Source: Salibacterium halotolerans (GTDB lineage: Bacteria > Bacillota > Bacilli > Bacillales > Marinococcaceae). Taken from it: 64,000 nucleotides of DNA. Positions 1 through 8,462 of this stretch are shown one piece after another (the first letter of the stretch is position 1; each line of letters opens with the position of its first letter). Location: NCBI RefSeq assembly GCF_900115625.1, contig NZ_FOXD01000007.1:62001-126000 (forward strand). The letters are read 5' to 3'. The notes under the pieces are model-generated. The model made no database searches. It was not told the DNA's origin and was given only the letters and a program-made list of their open reading frames with translations. The position numbers and the translations under genes were made by a program.

Positions 1-275
1 TGCTTCTCACGGGCAGCATTGGGCTGAGTATCGGGCTTGCTGTGTTATACGGTATTACGATGATCGTCCGGCAGACGATAGAACCAAAAGTACTCTCCTC
101 CAGTATGAATCTAAACCCGATAGCCGTGCTCGTCTCGATGTTTGCCGGTCTCCAGCTGTTTGGCGCCGTCGGGCTGCTTCTCGGGCCCGTCCTGCTCGTG
201 TTGATCGTCATACTTATCGATATCGGCGTATTTCGGGACCTGAAACAGTTTATTGTGCACGGATTCAGAGACTAA
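1..275 (+). CDS. AI-2E family / YtvI-like permease, C-terminal part
   Basis: Only the last ~90 codons lie in the window; the 5' end is outside. The visible protein has two hydrophobic stretches around a PKVLSSSMNLNPIAVL-type segment and a GLLLGPVLLVL segment. These are typical of the C-terminal membrane helices of AI-2E/YtvI permeases, a large family of unclear substrate; YtvI is a sporulation membrane protein in Bacillus. It ends 44 nt before a strong terminator, so it is the last gene of its transcript. The family assignment is good; the subfamily (YtvI or another) is inferred from a short stretch. Confidence 0.75.
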   Translation, partial: LLTGSIGLSIGLAVLYGITMIVRQTIEPKVLSSSMNLNPIAVLVSMFAGLQLFGAVGLLLGPVLLVLIVILIDIGVFRDLKQFIVHGFRD

Positions 276-318
276 CCCCCCGCATACCTGCCAACGACCA
301 TAAAAGACGGCAGCAACC

Positions 319-352
319 CAAAAAAGCCCGGGAGTTTCCCGGGCTTTTTTGG
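319..352 (+). terminator. Rho-independent terminator
   Basis: An AAAAGCCCGGGA stem pairs with TCCCGGGCTTTT and is followed by a T run. It ends the upstream permease transcript. The remaining ~285 nt up to the next start hold no gene I can support. Confidence 0.9.
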
Positions 353-638
353 GTTGGACAGGCCTGGGGCATGATACAACCGGAAGATTCTTTGTGTACG
401 CAGCAAAATGAATCAGCTCCGGAATCATTACGCTTTTTTCCTTCCATAACCTCTCTTTATGCATTTCATATTTGTTAAAAACGTCCTCTTAGATTATAGA
501 TAGATTTCCCACGTTTACATTCCTATTTCAATTTGATTAAAACCGCTGATTTCCATTGATTTCCCATTGTCCCGCTTGATACGATGTGAATCGTTGAAGC
601 GGCAAAAGGAAGTATCAATCAAAAAGGAGGTTTATATT

Positions 639-1556
639 TTGAATATAAAACCACTACATCATACATGGAAATTAATCGGTATTCCAGCTCTGGCAGCCGG
701 CATTACACTCGGAGCCGTACCTGCGGCAGCCGGTGCCCAGGAAACCGCAGACACGGATTTAACAAAAGGAGACTCCGGCAGTGAAGTAAAAGAACTGCAG
801 ACCCTTCTTGAAGACAGAGGTCTTCTTCAAAGCAGCGACGTAAATGGAACATATGATGAAAACACCGCTTCTGCCATCAAAGATTATCAAAATAAATTCG
901 ATCTTAGTGAAGACGGTATTGCAGGTCCTGTTACGGTAGGTTCCCTTGAAATTCTCTCCCAGGGAGATGAAGGAGAAGCTGTGGAGTACCTTCAGGAAAG
1001 TCTTTCAAACCTGGGACACTATGAAGGAGAAGCAGACGGTGTCTTTTCCGAAGACCTTCATCAAGCCGTCATAGACTTCCAGCGCTCACAAAATATCCTC
1101 GTTGACGGACTTGCCGGTCCTCAAACATTCGGCACGATCAACGCTGAAATCAATGAAGCCGAGCGGGCGGAACAGCGCCAGGCAGAACAGGAACAAGAGG
1201 CAGCTGAAACGTCCAAAAACCATAACGAAAGCGTTGCCGCTGAATCGAGCAGTTCCGAGCAGGAAGGCAGAACCATCAACGTCAGCGCCACAGCGTACAC
1301 AGCTGACTGCGCCGGCTGCTCCGGTGTAACGGCTACAGGAGTTAACTTAAACGCAAATCCTAGCGCCAAAGTTATTGCCGTTGACCCTGACGTCATCCCG
1401 CTCGGATCCAAGGTTCACATTGAAGGCTACGGCACTTACACCGCAGCTGATACCGGCGGTTCCATCCACGGCAACAAAATCGATGTTCATATGCCAAGCA
1501 AAAGTGCAGCATACGACTTCGGACGCAGAAATCTCGAAGTTACCATCCTCAATTAA
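639..1556 (+). CDS. Secreted peptidoglycan-binding 3D-domain protein
   Basis: Probable exported cell-wall protein of 305 aa. The TTG at 639 is chosen because AAAGGAGG lies 8 nt before it; the longer upstream frame has no ribosome site. In order: a signal peptide (about residues 1-33, ending in AGAQ), two PG_binding_1 repeats (about 41-106 and 107-168), an E/Q/A-rich linker, and a C-terminal 3D domain (about 213-305). The 3D domain has Asp residues in VDPDVIPLG, DTGG and KIDVHM. This is the architecture of YocH/YorM-like and resuscitation-factor-like lytic enzymes, which cleave peptidoglycan. Substrate bond and regulation cannot be read from the sequence. The gene has its own terminator. Confidence 0.88.
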   Translation: MNIKPLHHTWKLIGIPALAAGITLGAVPAAAGAQETADTDLTKGDSGSEVKELQTLLEDRGLLQSSDVNGTYDENTASAIKDYQNKFDLSEDGIAGPVTVGSLEILSQGDEGEAVEYLQESLSNLGHYEGEADGVFSEDLHQAVIDFQRSQNILVDGLAGPQTFGTINAEINEAERAEQRQAEQEQEAAETSKNHNESVAAESSSSEQEGRTINVSATAYTADCAGCSGVTATGVNLNANPSAKVIAVDPDVIPLGSKVHIEGYGTYTAADTGGSIHGNKIDVHMPSKSAAYDFGRRNLEVTILN

Positions 1557-1573
1557 ATGCGAGGCACACCAAA

Positions 1574-1608
1574 AGGAGCAGCCCAAAAAACCGGGCTGCT
1601 CCTTTTTA
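1574..1608. terminator. Bidirectional terminator
   Basis: GGAGCAGCCC and GGGCTGCTCC form a GC-rich stem with A and T runs on either side. It sits between the convergent 3D-domain gene and mnmH and can serve both. Confidence 0.9.
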
Positions 1609-2637
1609 TTATGATTTTACACTGGAACGAGCGGTGTGCTGCTGCAGATATCCTCTTACTTTTTCCAGGTTACGCACAGTGGTTGGCTCGTTGATGATGA
1701 CAGCTTCCTGTTCGTACTGCTCGAACGCTTTTTTGTAGCGCGGGTCATAATAATACGTCAGGAGGTTCTCAACTACTTCTTCATACCTTTGCCACTGCAG
1801 TGCGTCCTCAAGACGTTCCCTCACGTCCTCAGACATGTTCTTCTTTATCTTTTCCACGGCCTGAACAACCTCATTATGATGAGATTCGGGGGCATACGTT
1901 TCCATAATGACCTGCACCCGTTCTTTCATCGGGAGCTGCACATTCAGACGCGTGCCGGCCGCTTTTCCTTCCATTAAGAAATCCGGAAGATTAATGTTGC
2001 CGATGCGCCTGCTTTCCCCTTCTATGATAACATAGGGATTTTCACGCAGTTCTTCGAGTCGTTTCCACAAATCAAATTCAAATTGTTTCTGGCTTTTACG
2101 CTTCAGCCCTATGTTACCAAACGCAGAGCCGCGGTGGTTGGCAAGGCCTTCAAGATCAATGACCGGCCATCCTTCCTCCTGGAGCCGATGCAGAATAACG
2201 GTCTTCGCTGTTCCGGTTCCTCCAGTAATAACGATGTAACGACGACTGCTCTGTTTCTCCTGTTCCAGCGTCTCTATTACCTTTTTCCGCCACGATCGTA
2301 TCCCGCCCTGCAGCCGGGTGCAGGCTATACCGAGCATCTGCATGGAGGAAACAAACGAACGGCTTCTCATGCCGCCTCTCCAGCAGTACACGACGATTTC
2401 TTTATCCCCTGCGGCGTCCGCCGTTTCTTTCATTTTTTCATAATAATCATGGAGCTTCGGGCCTGTTATTTTCAGCCCCTCTTTTACGGCCTGTTCTTTT
2501 CCCTGCTGTTTGTATATAGTGCCTACGTGCGCCCGCTCGTCATCACTGAACAACGGGATGTTTACCGCTCCGGGAAGCGCGTATTCTTCAAACTCCGACG
2601 GCGAACGTACGTCAACAAATTGTGTGTCTTCAAACAT
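1609..2637 (-). CDS. mnmH: tRNA 2-selenouridine synthase
   Basis: 342 aa, the family's normal size. MnmH (SelU/YbbB) replaces sulfur by selenium in the wobble 2-thiouridine of tRNAs, using selenophosphate. An N-terminal rhodanese domain (about 1-125) carries the active Cys at position 85 in YCWRGGMRS; the C-terminal half has a P-loop-like GGTGTAKT at about 139-146. The start has AAGGGAGTG upstream. No selD is in the window, but a selenoprotein gene is (19052-19612), so selenium use by this organism is plausible. Without selenophosphate the enzyme can geranylate thiouridine instead. The gene appears monocistronic and divergent from the aldehyde dehydrogenase. Confidence 0.93.
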   Translation of the reverse strand: MFEDTQFVDVRSPSEFEEYALPGAVNIPLFSDDERAHVGTIYKQQGKEQAVKEGLKITGPKLHDYYEKMKETADAAGDKEIVVYCWRGGMRSRSFVSSMQMLGIACTRLQGGIRSWRKKVIETLEQEKQSSRRYIVITGGTGTAKTVILHRLQEEGWPVIDLEGLANHRGSAFGNIGLKRKSQKQFEFDLWKRLEELRENPYVIIEGESRRIGNINLPDFLMEGKAAGTRLNVQLPMKERVQVIMETYAPESHHNEVVQAVEKIKKNMSEDVRERLEDALQWQRYEEVVENLLTYYYDPRYKKAFEQYEQEAVIINEPTTVRNLEKVRGYLQQHTARSSVKS

Positions 2638-2786
2638 CGGTGGTTCACTCCCTTATAGAACAAGTCTATGCTTTCAAAGAGCATTACACAAGGGTGGCGG
2701 ACGGAACATAAAGGTTTAAGATGACGTCCGGAAAGGAACAAAGATAGAGGAAAGACTGTTACGAAACTAGAAAGGAGCACATCGAT

Positions 2787-4304
2787 ATGGTATTGAAAGC
2801 ACAGGCGCCGTCTGATGGCGCCGTACTCGGCTCATTTGAGGAAACTCCGGCGGCTGAAACCGGCCGAATCTATGAAAACAGCCGCGCTGCCCGGGATTCG
2901 TGGGCGACGCTGTCCACCGTACAACGGTCAGCCTATCTTAAACGATTCCGTCACGTGCTGATTGACCTCCAGGAGGAAATCGCAGATATTATTTCCGCTT
3001 CCACCGGCAAAACCAAAACGGACGCATTAACGACAGAAGTGATGGGAGCCGCGGATGCATTGAAACATGTGGAAAAAGAAGCACCAGGCTTGATGTCCAA
3101 CGAAAAAGTGAAAACGCCTATTCATTTTGCGGGAAAAGCTTCGTATATTAACCGTAAACCGCGCGGCACCGTATTAATCATTTCTCCCTGGAATTTCCCT
3201 TTTCAACTGGCTGTTTCTCCGGTGGCCGAGGCCCTCGCTGCAGGAAATACCGTCATTTTGAAACCTTCGGAGGATACGCCGATGGTGGGAGAACTGCTGC
3301 GTCGTCTTGCTGCGTTATTTCCAAAAGATGTGCTGCAGGTCGTGATGGGCGATCCGGACCTTGGAGAGGCATTAACGAGCGGAAATCCAGACTTTATCCA
3401 TTTTACCGGTTCTGTCTCCACAGGCCGAAAGATTCAGGAGAAAGCAGCGAAGGAATTAATCCCTACCACCCTTGAACTTGGCGGAAAAGACGCCATGACC
3501 GTTTTTGAGGATGCCAACGTCACTCGTGCCGCAAAGGCTGCGGTCTGGGGATCCTTTCATAACAGCGGGCAGGTCTGCCTGTCCACCGAACGCGTCTTCG
3601 TTCAGAAAGGTATCTATGATTCTTTTCTGACAGAAGTGAAACAGGAAGCCGCAAAACTCCGGCAGGGACAGGACACTGACGCGGATATCGGCTCGATGAC
3701 GACCCGCCGGCAGTATGATCATGTGAAAGAGCAGGTGCAGGAGGCGCTGGATCAGGGGGCGGTTCTTGAAACCGGAAAAGTTCCGGCAAACTGGGATGAC
3801 AGTAATCTGTTCATTGAACCGGTTATCCTTACCAATGTCACACCTTCGATGGCGCTGTGGAGTGTGGAAACATTCGGACCAGTGATGCCGATTATGGCTT
3901 TTGAAACCGAAAAAGAAGCGGTGACCCTTGCCAATGATACCGAATACGGGCTTGGCGGCAGTGTGTTTACAAGCGACATCCCCCGTGCGGAACGATTCAC
4001 CGCCGGGATGAAAACCGGAAACATGAACATCAACGAAGTGCTGCTAAGTGTCGCGAACTTCTACCTCCCTTACGGCGGTGTAAAAAACAGCGGCATCGGA
4101 AAGTATCACGGCCGCGACGGCATGCGCAGCTTCTGTATCGAAACGTCGGTTCTGGCTGATAAAGGTACCGAAGACAATGAAATCATCTGGTATCCAAACG
4201 CCGGAAAATACGACCTATTCCTGGACATGATTTCGAACTTCTGGGGACAGCGCCGCAACTGGAAATCGTTTATCCAGTCCTACATGAATTTGAATAAATC
4301 ATAA
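2787..4304 (+). CDS. NAD(P)-dependent aldehyde dehydrogenase
   Basis: 505 aa aldehyde dehydrogenase, oxidising an aldehyde to its acid. Key motifs: SPWNFPF (133-139), LELGGKDA (Glu230 as general base) and NSGQVCLS with the catalytic Cys at 264. A conserved PYGGVKNSGIG segment lies near the C-terminus. The C-terminal tail of roughly 40 residues (FWGQRRNWKSF region) extends beyond short class-3-like relatives. AAAGGAG lies before the ATG. No pathway partner is adjacent, so the substrate is unknown. Confidence 0.93.
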   Translation: MVLKAQAPSDGAVLGSFEETPAAETGRIYENSRAARDSWATLSTVQRSAYLKRFRHVLIDLQEEIADIISASTGKTKTDALTTEVMGAADALKHVEKEAPGLMSNEKVKTPIHFAGKASYINRKPRGTVLIISPWNFPFQLAVSPVAEALAAGNTVILKPSEDTPMVGELLRRLAALFPKDVLQVVMGDPDLGEALTSGNPDFIHFTGSVSTGRKIQEKAAKELIPTTLELGGKDAMTVFEDANVTRAAKAAVWGSFHNSGQVCLSTERVFVQKGIYDSFLTEVKQEAAKLRQGQDTDADIGSMTTRRQYDHVKEQVQEALDQGAVLETGKVPANWDDSNLFIEPVILTNVTPSMALWSVETFGPVMPIMAFETEKEAVTLANDTEYGLGGSVFTSDIPRAERFTAGMKTGNMNINEVLLSVANFYLPYGGVKNSGIGKYHGRDGMRSFCIETSVLADKGTEDNEIIWYPNAGKYDLFLDMISNFWGQRRNWKSFIQSYMNLNKS

Positions 4305-4433
4305 AAAAGAGACCTGAGTAACATAATACCAGTTCTCTCATGATCCGGACGTTGGGATAATCTGCTGCGTGCAGCACGATGCTACCGCGTTCGGATTTTT
4401 TGTGCTCCTGCCTTTCACACCGGCAGGACGCGC

Positions 4434-4600
4434 TTACCAGCCGAATGGCTGCATTTACATGCCGAATACCGTCATTTACGTGCCAAATCAAGAGCAATAC
4501 TGTCCGAATGATACGTTACCGGCCAACCGGCACCTTTTACAAGCCGAATCAGACCAAATACACGCCAAACAAGTACACTTACAAGCGGACGCTGCAAAGC
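4434..4600. repeat. Eight-unit 21-bp-period repeat array (copy 1)
   Basis: Eight units with consensus (T/A)TACATGCC(G/A)AAT start at 4434, 4455, 4476, 4497, 4516, 4537, 4558 and 4579. Spacing is therefore 21, 21, 21, 19, 21, 21, 21. A second array at 46295-46460 has exactly the same spacing, and units at the same position share private features: unit 4 has GTCCGA, unit 5 CCAACC, unit 8 GCG instead of GCC. The central 19-bp step breaks any reading frame, so it is not a protein repeat. The rest of the 4305-4704 gap shows no gene. Function unknown. Confidence 0.9.
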
Positions 4601-4704
4601 ATCATTAAAAAAATGATACGGAACATGCAGGATTTCGGTTGGATTCTGTTTTATTGTTATGTGTGATACACTTCTCAAAGCGACTTGAACAGGAGAGAGA
4701 CGAC

Positions 4705-5130
4705 ATGCGCCTGAAATCTATGATGCAGTACCTTCACCCCGACTCGTTAAAACAAAAATGGAAACAGCTCTCGGGATCTGTGGAAGACCCCTTGGAAGCT
4801 GTGAGCCGGATGGACCGCCGGCGCCAGTTGAAAGAGTCCAAACTGGATCATTATCTGTTCCGGTTTTCCCTTTATGCCTTTGGCTTGATCTGCTTCCTGC
4901 TTGCTGTTATGCCGTTTATTTATTTTCTGCCTTGGGAGCAGGCTGCCGAATGGATTGTTTATTTTCTTCTGGGTGCCCTGTTTTTATCCTTCAGTTTATC
5001 AGCGGTCACCATCCGAAAGCAGTCCAAATATGTAAAACTACCCTATATGTGGGCGATTATGATTTTCTCCATTCTGCTGCTGCTGTTTTATCTATTTATC
5101 CTGATATATTTCCGGCTGCTGCTTCCATAA
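4705..5130 (+). CDS. Small three-helix membrane protein, unknown
   Basis: 141 aa. The ATG at 4705 is preferred over the upstream in-frame start because AGGAGAGAGACGAC precedes it. The N-terminal ~55 residues are charged and probably cytoplasmic. Three hydrophobic segments follow (about 56-82, 87-108 and 117-140). I recognise no family. It lies alone between repeat array 1 and a convergent small membrane-protein gene. Confidence 0.7.
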   Translation: MRLKSMMQYLHPDSLKQKWKQLSGSVEDPLEAVSRMDRRRQLKESKLDHYLFRFSLYAFGLICFLLAVMPFIYFLPWEQAAEWIVYFLLGALFLSFSLSAVTIRKQSKYVKLPYMWAIMIFSILLLLFYLFILIYFRLLLP

Positions 5131-5157
5131 GCACCAGCCGGAAAAAAATATACCCTT

Positions 5158-5361
5158 CTACATTCCTCCGCCATCCATTCCTCCGGCTCCCGGAGGCCCG
5201 TTTCGGCGGGATTTTGCTTTTTCCTCCTCTCTTTCCACCGCTTTTTGTTCTTCGGTGTATTCTCCATTATTCGTTTTATTTTTTTGTCTTCTTTTGTCTA
5301 TATAGAACATACCGGCGATAATAATGGCAGCTGCTGCTATCCATAAGAGATCTGAAACCAA
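5158..5361 (-). CDS. Small single-pass membrane protein, unknown
   Basis: 67 aa from a TTG at 5361, chosen because GGAGG sits 6 nt upstream; the earlier in-frame ATG overlaps that ribosome site. One N-terminal membrane helix (LLWIAAAAIIIAGMFYI) is followed by a highly charged Lys/Glu/Arg-rich tail and a Gly/Pro/Met-rich end (GPPGAGGMDGGGM). Not recognised. It is convergent with the preceding membrane-protein gene, leaving a 27-nt gap. Confidence 0.6.
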   Translation of the reverse strand: MVSDLLWIAAAAIIIAGMFYIDKRRQKNKTNNGEYTEEQKAVEREEEKAKSRRNGPPGAGGMDGGGM

Positions 5362-5571
5362 TCGTCTCCTCCTTTCCAAACGGTTCTTCGTTCCATCACT
5401 GACTTCCGCTGTAAACTCCCTTTTTTACTATGTTACCTTTTTCATTTTATTCCAAACACAAGGCCCTTCATTCCTTTTATTTATCTCTGTTTTTTTGCTT
5501 ATGTGATTGGACAATCATCACCGGTATGACGTACGATGGTAGTTTGTGAGAAAAAACAGAGGAGAGAATAA

Positions 5572-6765
5572 ATGATGAAGCTTGATTTTCCACGCAGCGT
5601 CATTTTGGCCGTGTTTATGCTTGGAACCTTCGCGGTCGGAATGACAGAATATGTCGTCACCGGTTTATTGACGCAGTTTGCAGAAGGGCTTGATGTGAAA
5701 GTATCCACCACCGGGGTGCTGCTCAGCGTTTACGCTATTAGTGTAGCGGTATTTGGACCGCTCCTTCGCATGGTTACGATCAAGTATTCTCCGAAACCGC
5801 TTCTGCTTGTATTCATAAGTATTTTTATCATCAGCAACATCATAGCTGCTGCGGCACCGACGTTTGAAATACTGGTACTGTCCCGATTATTTTCAGCAGC
5901 CATGCACGCGCCGTTTTTCGGCCTCTGTATGTCGCTTGCCGTTCAGATGTCCGCCCCCGAAAAGCGGACGCAGGCTATTGCATCCGTGCAGGGCGGCCTG
6001 ACCATCGCGATTATGCTTGGTGTTCCGTTCGGATCGTTTATCGGCGGCGCCCTGGACTGGCGGCTCGTCTTCTGGTTCATTGCACTGCTTGGTGTCCTCA
6101 CATTCATCGGCCTCGCTGTGGTTACACCGAATGTGAAACCATCAAGCACGCCGCAGCTCAAAAAAGAGCTGGCCGGCATGCTGAAAAACAAAAGCGTCTT
6201 AATGGTGATTGCTATCATTGTTTTTGGTTTTTCCGGTGTATTTACCGCTTATACCTTCACGGAACCGATGCTGCGCCAATTCGCCGGCTTCGACGTAACC
6301 GGCGTTACCACAGGACTTTTCTTTTTCGGATTGGGTGCTGTCGCCGGCAACTTTGCTTCCGGACGTATTCACCCGGAGAGGTTGACCGAGCGTCTAATTG
6401 TATTTCTTGCGGTGCTCGGGGGGATTGTGGCGCTGTTCACCTTTCTTCTTGAGTTTTCTGTATTGGCGTTTATTATGTGCTTTCTGTTCGGCGCAGGCAC
6501 GTTTGGGACAACCCCGATTCTCAATTCCAAAATCATTATCGCTTCCCCTGACTCCCCGTCGATGTCAGGCACGGTCGCGGCGTCTGTTTTTAACCTTGCC
6601 AACTCCATCGGGGCGACGCTGGGAACGGTGTTTCTGGATGCCGGTTTCCCCTACGTCATGATTACGTTTATTGCCGCAGGAATCATTTTCTTTGGTATGA
6701 TACTAACAATTATTACGCATCTGGTGGAGGATAAATCATTATTCCAGTCACACACTGATGCCTAA
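5572..6765 (+). CDS. MFS drug/metabolite exporter (DHA1, PbuE/AraJ type)
   Basis: 397 aa with about 12 hydrophobic segments. The N-terminal FAVGMTEYVVTGLL and the first-half layout match the DHA1 exporters YdhP, AraJ and PbuE (purine efflux). GAGGAG precedes two adjacent ATG codons (5572 and 5575), either of which may be used. It is monocistronic with its own terminator. Substrate cannot be assigned. Confidence 0.87.
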   Translation: MMKLDFPRSVILAVFMLGTFAVGMTEYVVTGLLTQFAEGLDVKVSTTGVLLSVYAISVAVFGPLLRMVTIKYSPKPLLLVFISIFIISNIIAAAAPTFEILVLSRLFSAAMHAPFFGLCMSLAVQMSAPEKRTQAIASVQGGLTIAIMLGVPFGSFIGGALDWRLVFWFIALLGVLTFIGLAVVTPNVKPSSTPQLKKELAGMLKNKSVLMVIAIIVFGFSGVFTAYTFTEPMLRQFAGFDVTGVTTGLFFFGLGAVAGNFASGRIHPERLTERLIVFLAVLGGIVALFTFLLEFSVLAFIMCFLFGAGTFGTTPILNSKIIIASPDSPSMSGTVAASVFNLANSIGATLGTVFLDAGFPYVMITFIAAGIIFFGMILTIITHLVEDKSLFQSHTDA

Positions 6766-6803
6766 AAAGAAGGCAGTCCCGCACGGACCGCCTTCTTTTT
6801 CTA
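6764..6803. terminator. Bidirectional terminator
   Basis: AAGAAGGCAGTCC and GGACCGCCTTCTT form a stem with one mismatch, between the convergent MFS and symporter genes, with A and T runs on both sides. Confidence 0.88.
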
Positions 6804-8219
6804 TTATTCTTCTTTTTTCCGGCCGTAATGCAGCAGACCAAGAAGCATAAAGGCTATCATGAGAACTGTTACGACGATGAATACTGGAATAGCGCCGAAT
6901 TGGTAAATAAACGGAAGCGCGGTGGCTGTCACGAGGCCCCCGCCGACCATTGGTTCAAATAATATCTGTTTGTACCCGAATGCAGTAAACGCGGGTGATT
7001 TATTACCAGGATCGGCCACGCGCATTAAGAGAAGCCCCGTCGCTGCGACACCGGTGGACTGCCCGAAATCGCCGAGAGCCCTCTCAAACCAGTAAGATGG
7101 AATCATGCGGGGAGCCAGGTAGATAAAACCGAGCACGTTCAGCGCGATACCGGAAACAGCAAGAACGACAAACGGAATGAAATACGTGCCGAGCACCGAT
7201 AATTCCAGACTTGCCAGTGCCGATACGATAAGCAGATCAAGAGAAAGCCCTTGAATACGGTTGATCAAACCGCGGTCGATCAGATCATATTTGTCGAACT
7301 TCGTAAACGTCATCTGAACAATAATACCACCCAGCATGGCGAGTGGGAACAACGGCACATATTCAAAAATGTACACGTCACTCCATGCCCCCCAGGTCAC
7401 CGATTCCAGCCATTTCAGTGCTTCCAGCAGTACATAACCGAGAAATACCGCAATGGCAACCAATGCCGCATGGAACGTGAGCGGGTCTATGGAAGTGGGG
7501 GACGTCGTCATTTTTCCTGCCGGGTCCCTTGCGTCAAATTCGTTGATCCCAAGCTGGGCATCCACAGAAATCTCTTCCGGTTTCTGAAGGACTCTCGTTT
7601 TTTTGCGGCGCACGCCCCAGTTCAGTAAAATCACGCCGGCGATGACACCGGATAACACACCAACCGTTGCAAGACCCACAGCCAGATCATAGCCTGCTTC
7701 AAAACCAAGCTGGTTAAAGGTGTTCTGCATACCGGCTGCGGTGCCGTGTCCACCGACAAAGCCGATTTCAATTAAAGCACCAGCCCCCGGCGGCAGCCCG
7801 AACACCGGGGTTAAAAAGAGCAGACACAATCCAATCCCCACAACATACTGCCCCCAGGACAAGGTGTAGCCAAAGGCGATCTGCGGCCCGCCGATGCGGA
7901 GGATCTCTTTTACGTTCGGGATGCGGAAACCAATAAATAAACCGGCAAAAACGACATTAATTAAAAGGCCGGGCATCGCACCCCAAACTTCGAAGATACC
8001 GGACGTAAACAGTCCGTTTTCCAGAAACCCCTCACCAAACAGGTCCTGGGTGACCCGTCCTAAAACCCCGGGGCCGAGAAGCAGGGCCAAAAACCCTCCG
8101 ATTAAAGCACTCGGAAGGAACAAGCGCTGCATAAGCGGGATGCGGATACGAATCCACTTCCCCAAAGCAAGCATAATACTGATAATGACGATTCCCATTC
8201 CTATTACATCATACGACAT
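6804..8219 (-). CDS. GltS-family sodium:glutamate symporter
   Basis: 471 aa, longer than the ~400 aa of E. coli GltS, with 10 or more membrane segments. Two pseudo-symmetric halves are separated by a hydrophilic loop (about 205-245). The GFVGGHGTAAGM segment (first half) and GDFGQSTGVAATGLLLMRVADPGNKSPA (second half, cited only as its GDFGQSTGVAATG core) are GltS hallmarks. Family members import glutamate with Na+. The gene is divergent from the siderophore-uptake genes; its own promoter is not obvious. Confidence 0.88.
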   Translation of the reverse strand: MSYDVIGMGIVIISIMLALGKWIRIRIPLMQRLFLPSALIGGFLALLLGPGVLGRVTQDLFGEGFLENGLFTSGIFEVWGAMPGLLINVVFAGLFIGFRIPNVKEILRIGGPQIAFGYTLSWGQYVVGIGLCLLFLTPVFGLPPGAGALIEIGFVGGHGTAAGMQNTFNQLGFEAGYDLAVGLATVGVLSGVIAGVILLNWGVRRKKTRVLQKPEEISVDAQLGINEFDARDPAGKMTTSPTSIDPLTFHAALVAIAVFLGYVLLEALKWLESVTWGAWSDVYIFEYVPLFPLAMLGGIIVQMTFTKFDKYDLIDRGLINRIQGLSLDLLIVSALASLELSVLGTYFIPFVVLAVSGIALNVLGFIYLAPRMIPSYWFERALGDFGQSTGVAATGLLLMRVADPGNKSPAFTAFGYKQILFEPMVGGGLVTATALPFIYQFGAIPVFIVVTVLMIAFMLLGLLHYGRKKEE

Positions 8220-8383
8220 CTGAACCCTTCCTTTCTTTGTTGGTTGGAATCCGGATTATAACAGAAGGTTATATTGAACGATGTTCTATTTTACCATGTA
8301 TTCAAACCTATAGAAATACAGAACACCTCAATGATAGCTGATTTGATAGGGACTCATTCAATTTTTGACAAGCCAGCTTTCTA

Positions 8384-8412
8384 TTGACCCGGCGTTGATT
8401 TCATAGTATGAT
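8384..8412 (+). promoter_or_regulatory. SigA-type promoter of the siderophore uptake operon
   Basis: TTGACC and TATGAT are separated by 17 bp, just upstream of a Fur box and the substrate-binding-protein gene. Confidence 0.7.
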
Positions 8413-8424
8413 TTTTAATGAAAT

Positions 8425-8439
8425 TGATAATCTTTATCA
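8425..8439. promoter_or_regulatory. Fur box
   Basis: TGATAATCTTTATCA matches the 7-1-7 Fur consensus TGATAATNATTATCA with one mismatch. It starts 13 nt after the -10 element, so Fur-Fe2+ would block transcription. This predicts iron-starvation induction. Confidence 0.88.
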
Positions 8440-8462
8440 TTAATGAAAGGGACGGTTCTATT

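Noticed and set aside
4439-4600. Small protein made of 7-residue repeats (YMPNxxx)
   Set aside because: The 21-bp period reads as heptads only for half the array; the central 19-bp step shifts the frame in both copies and there is no ribosome site.
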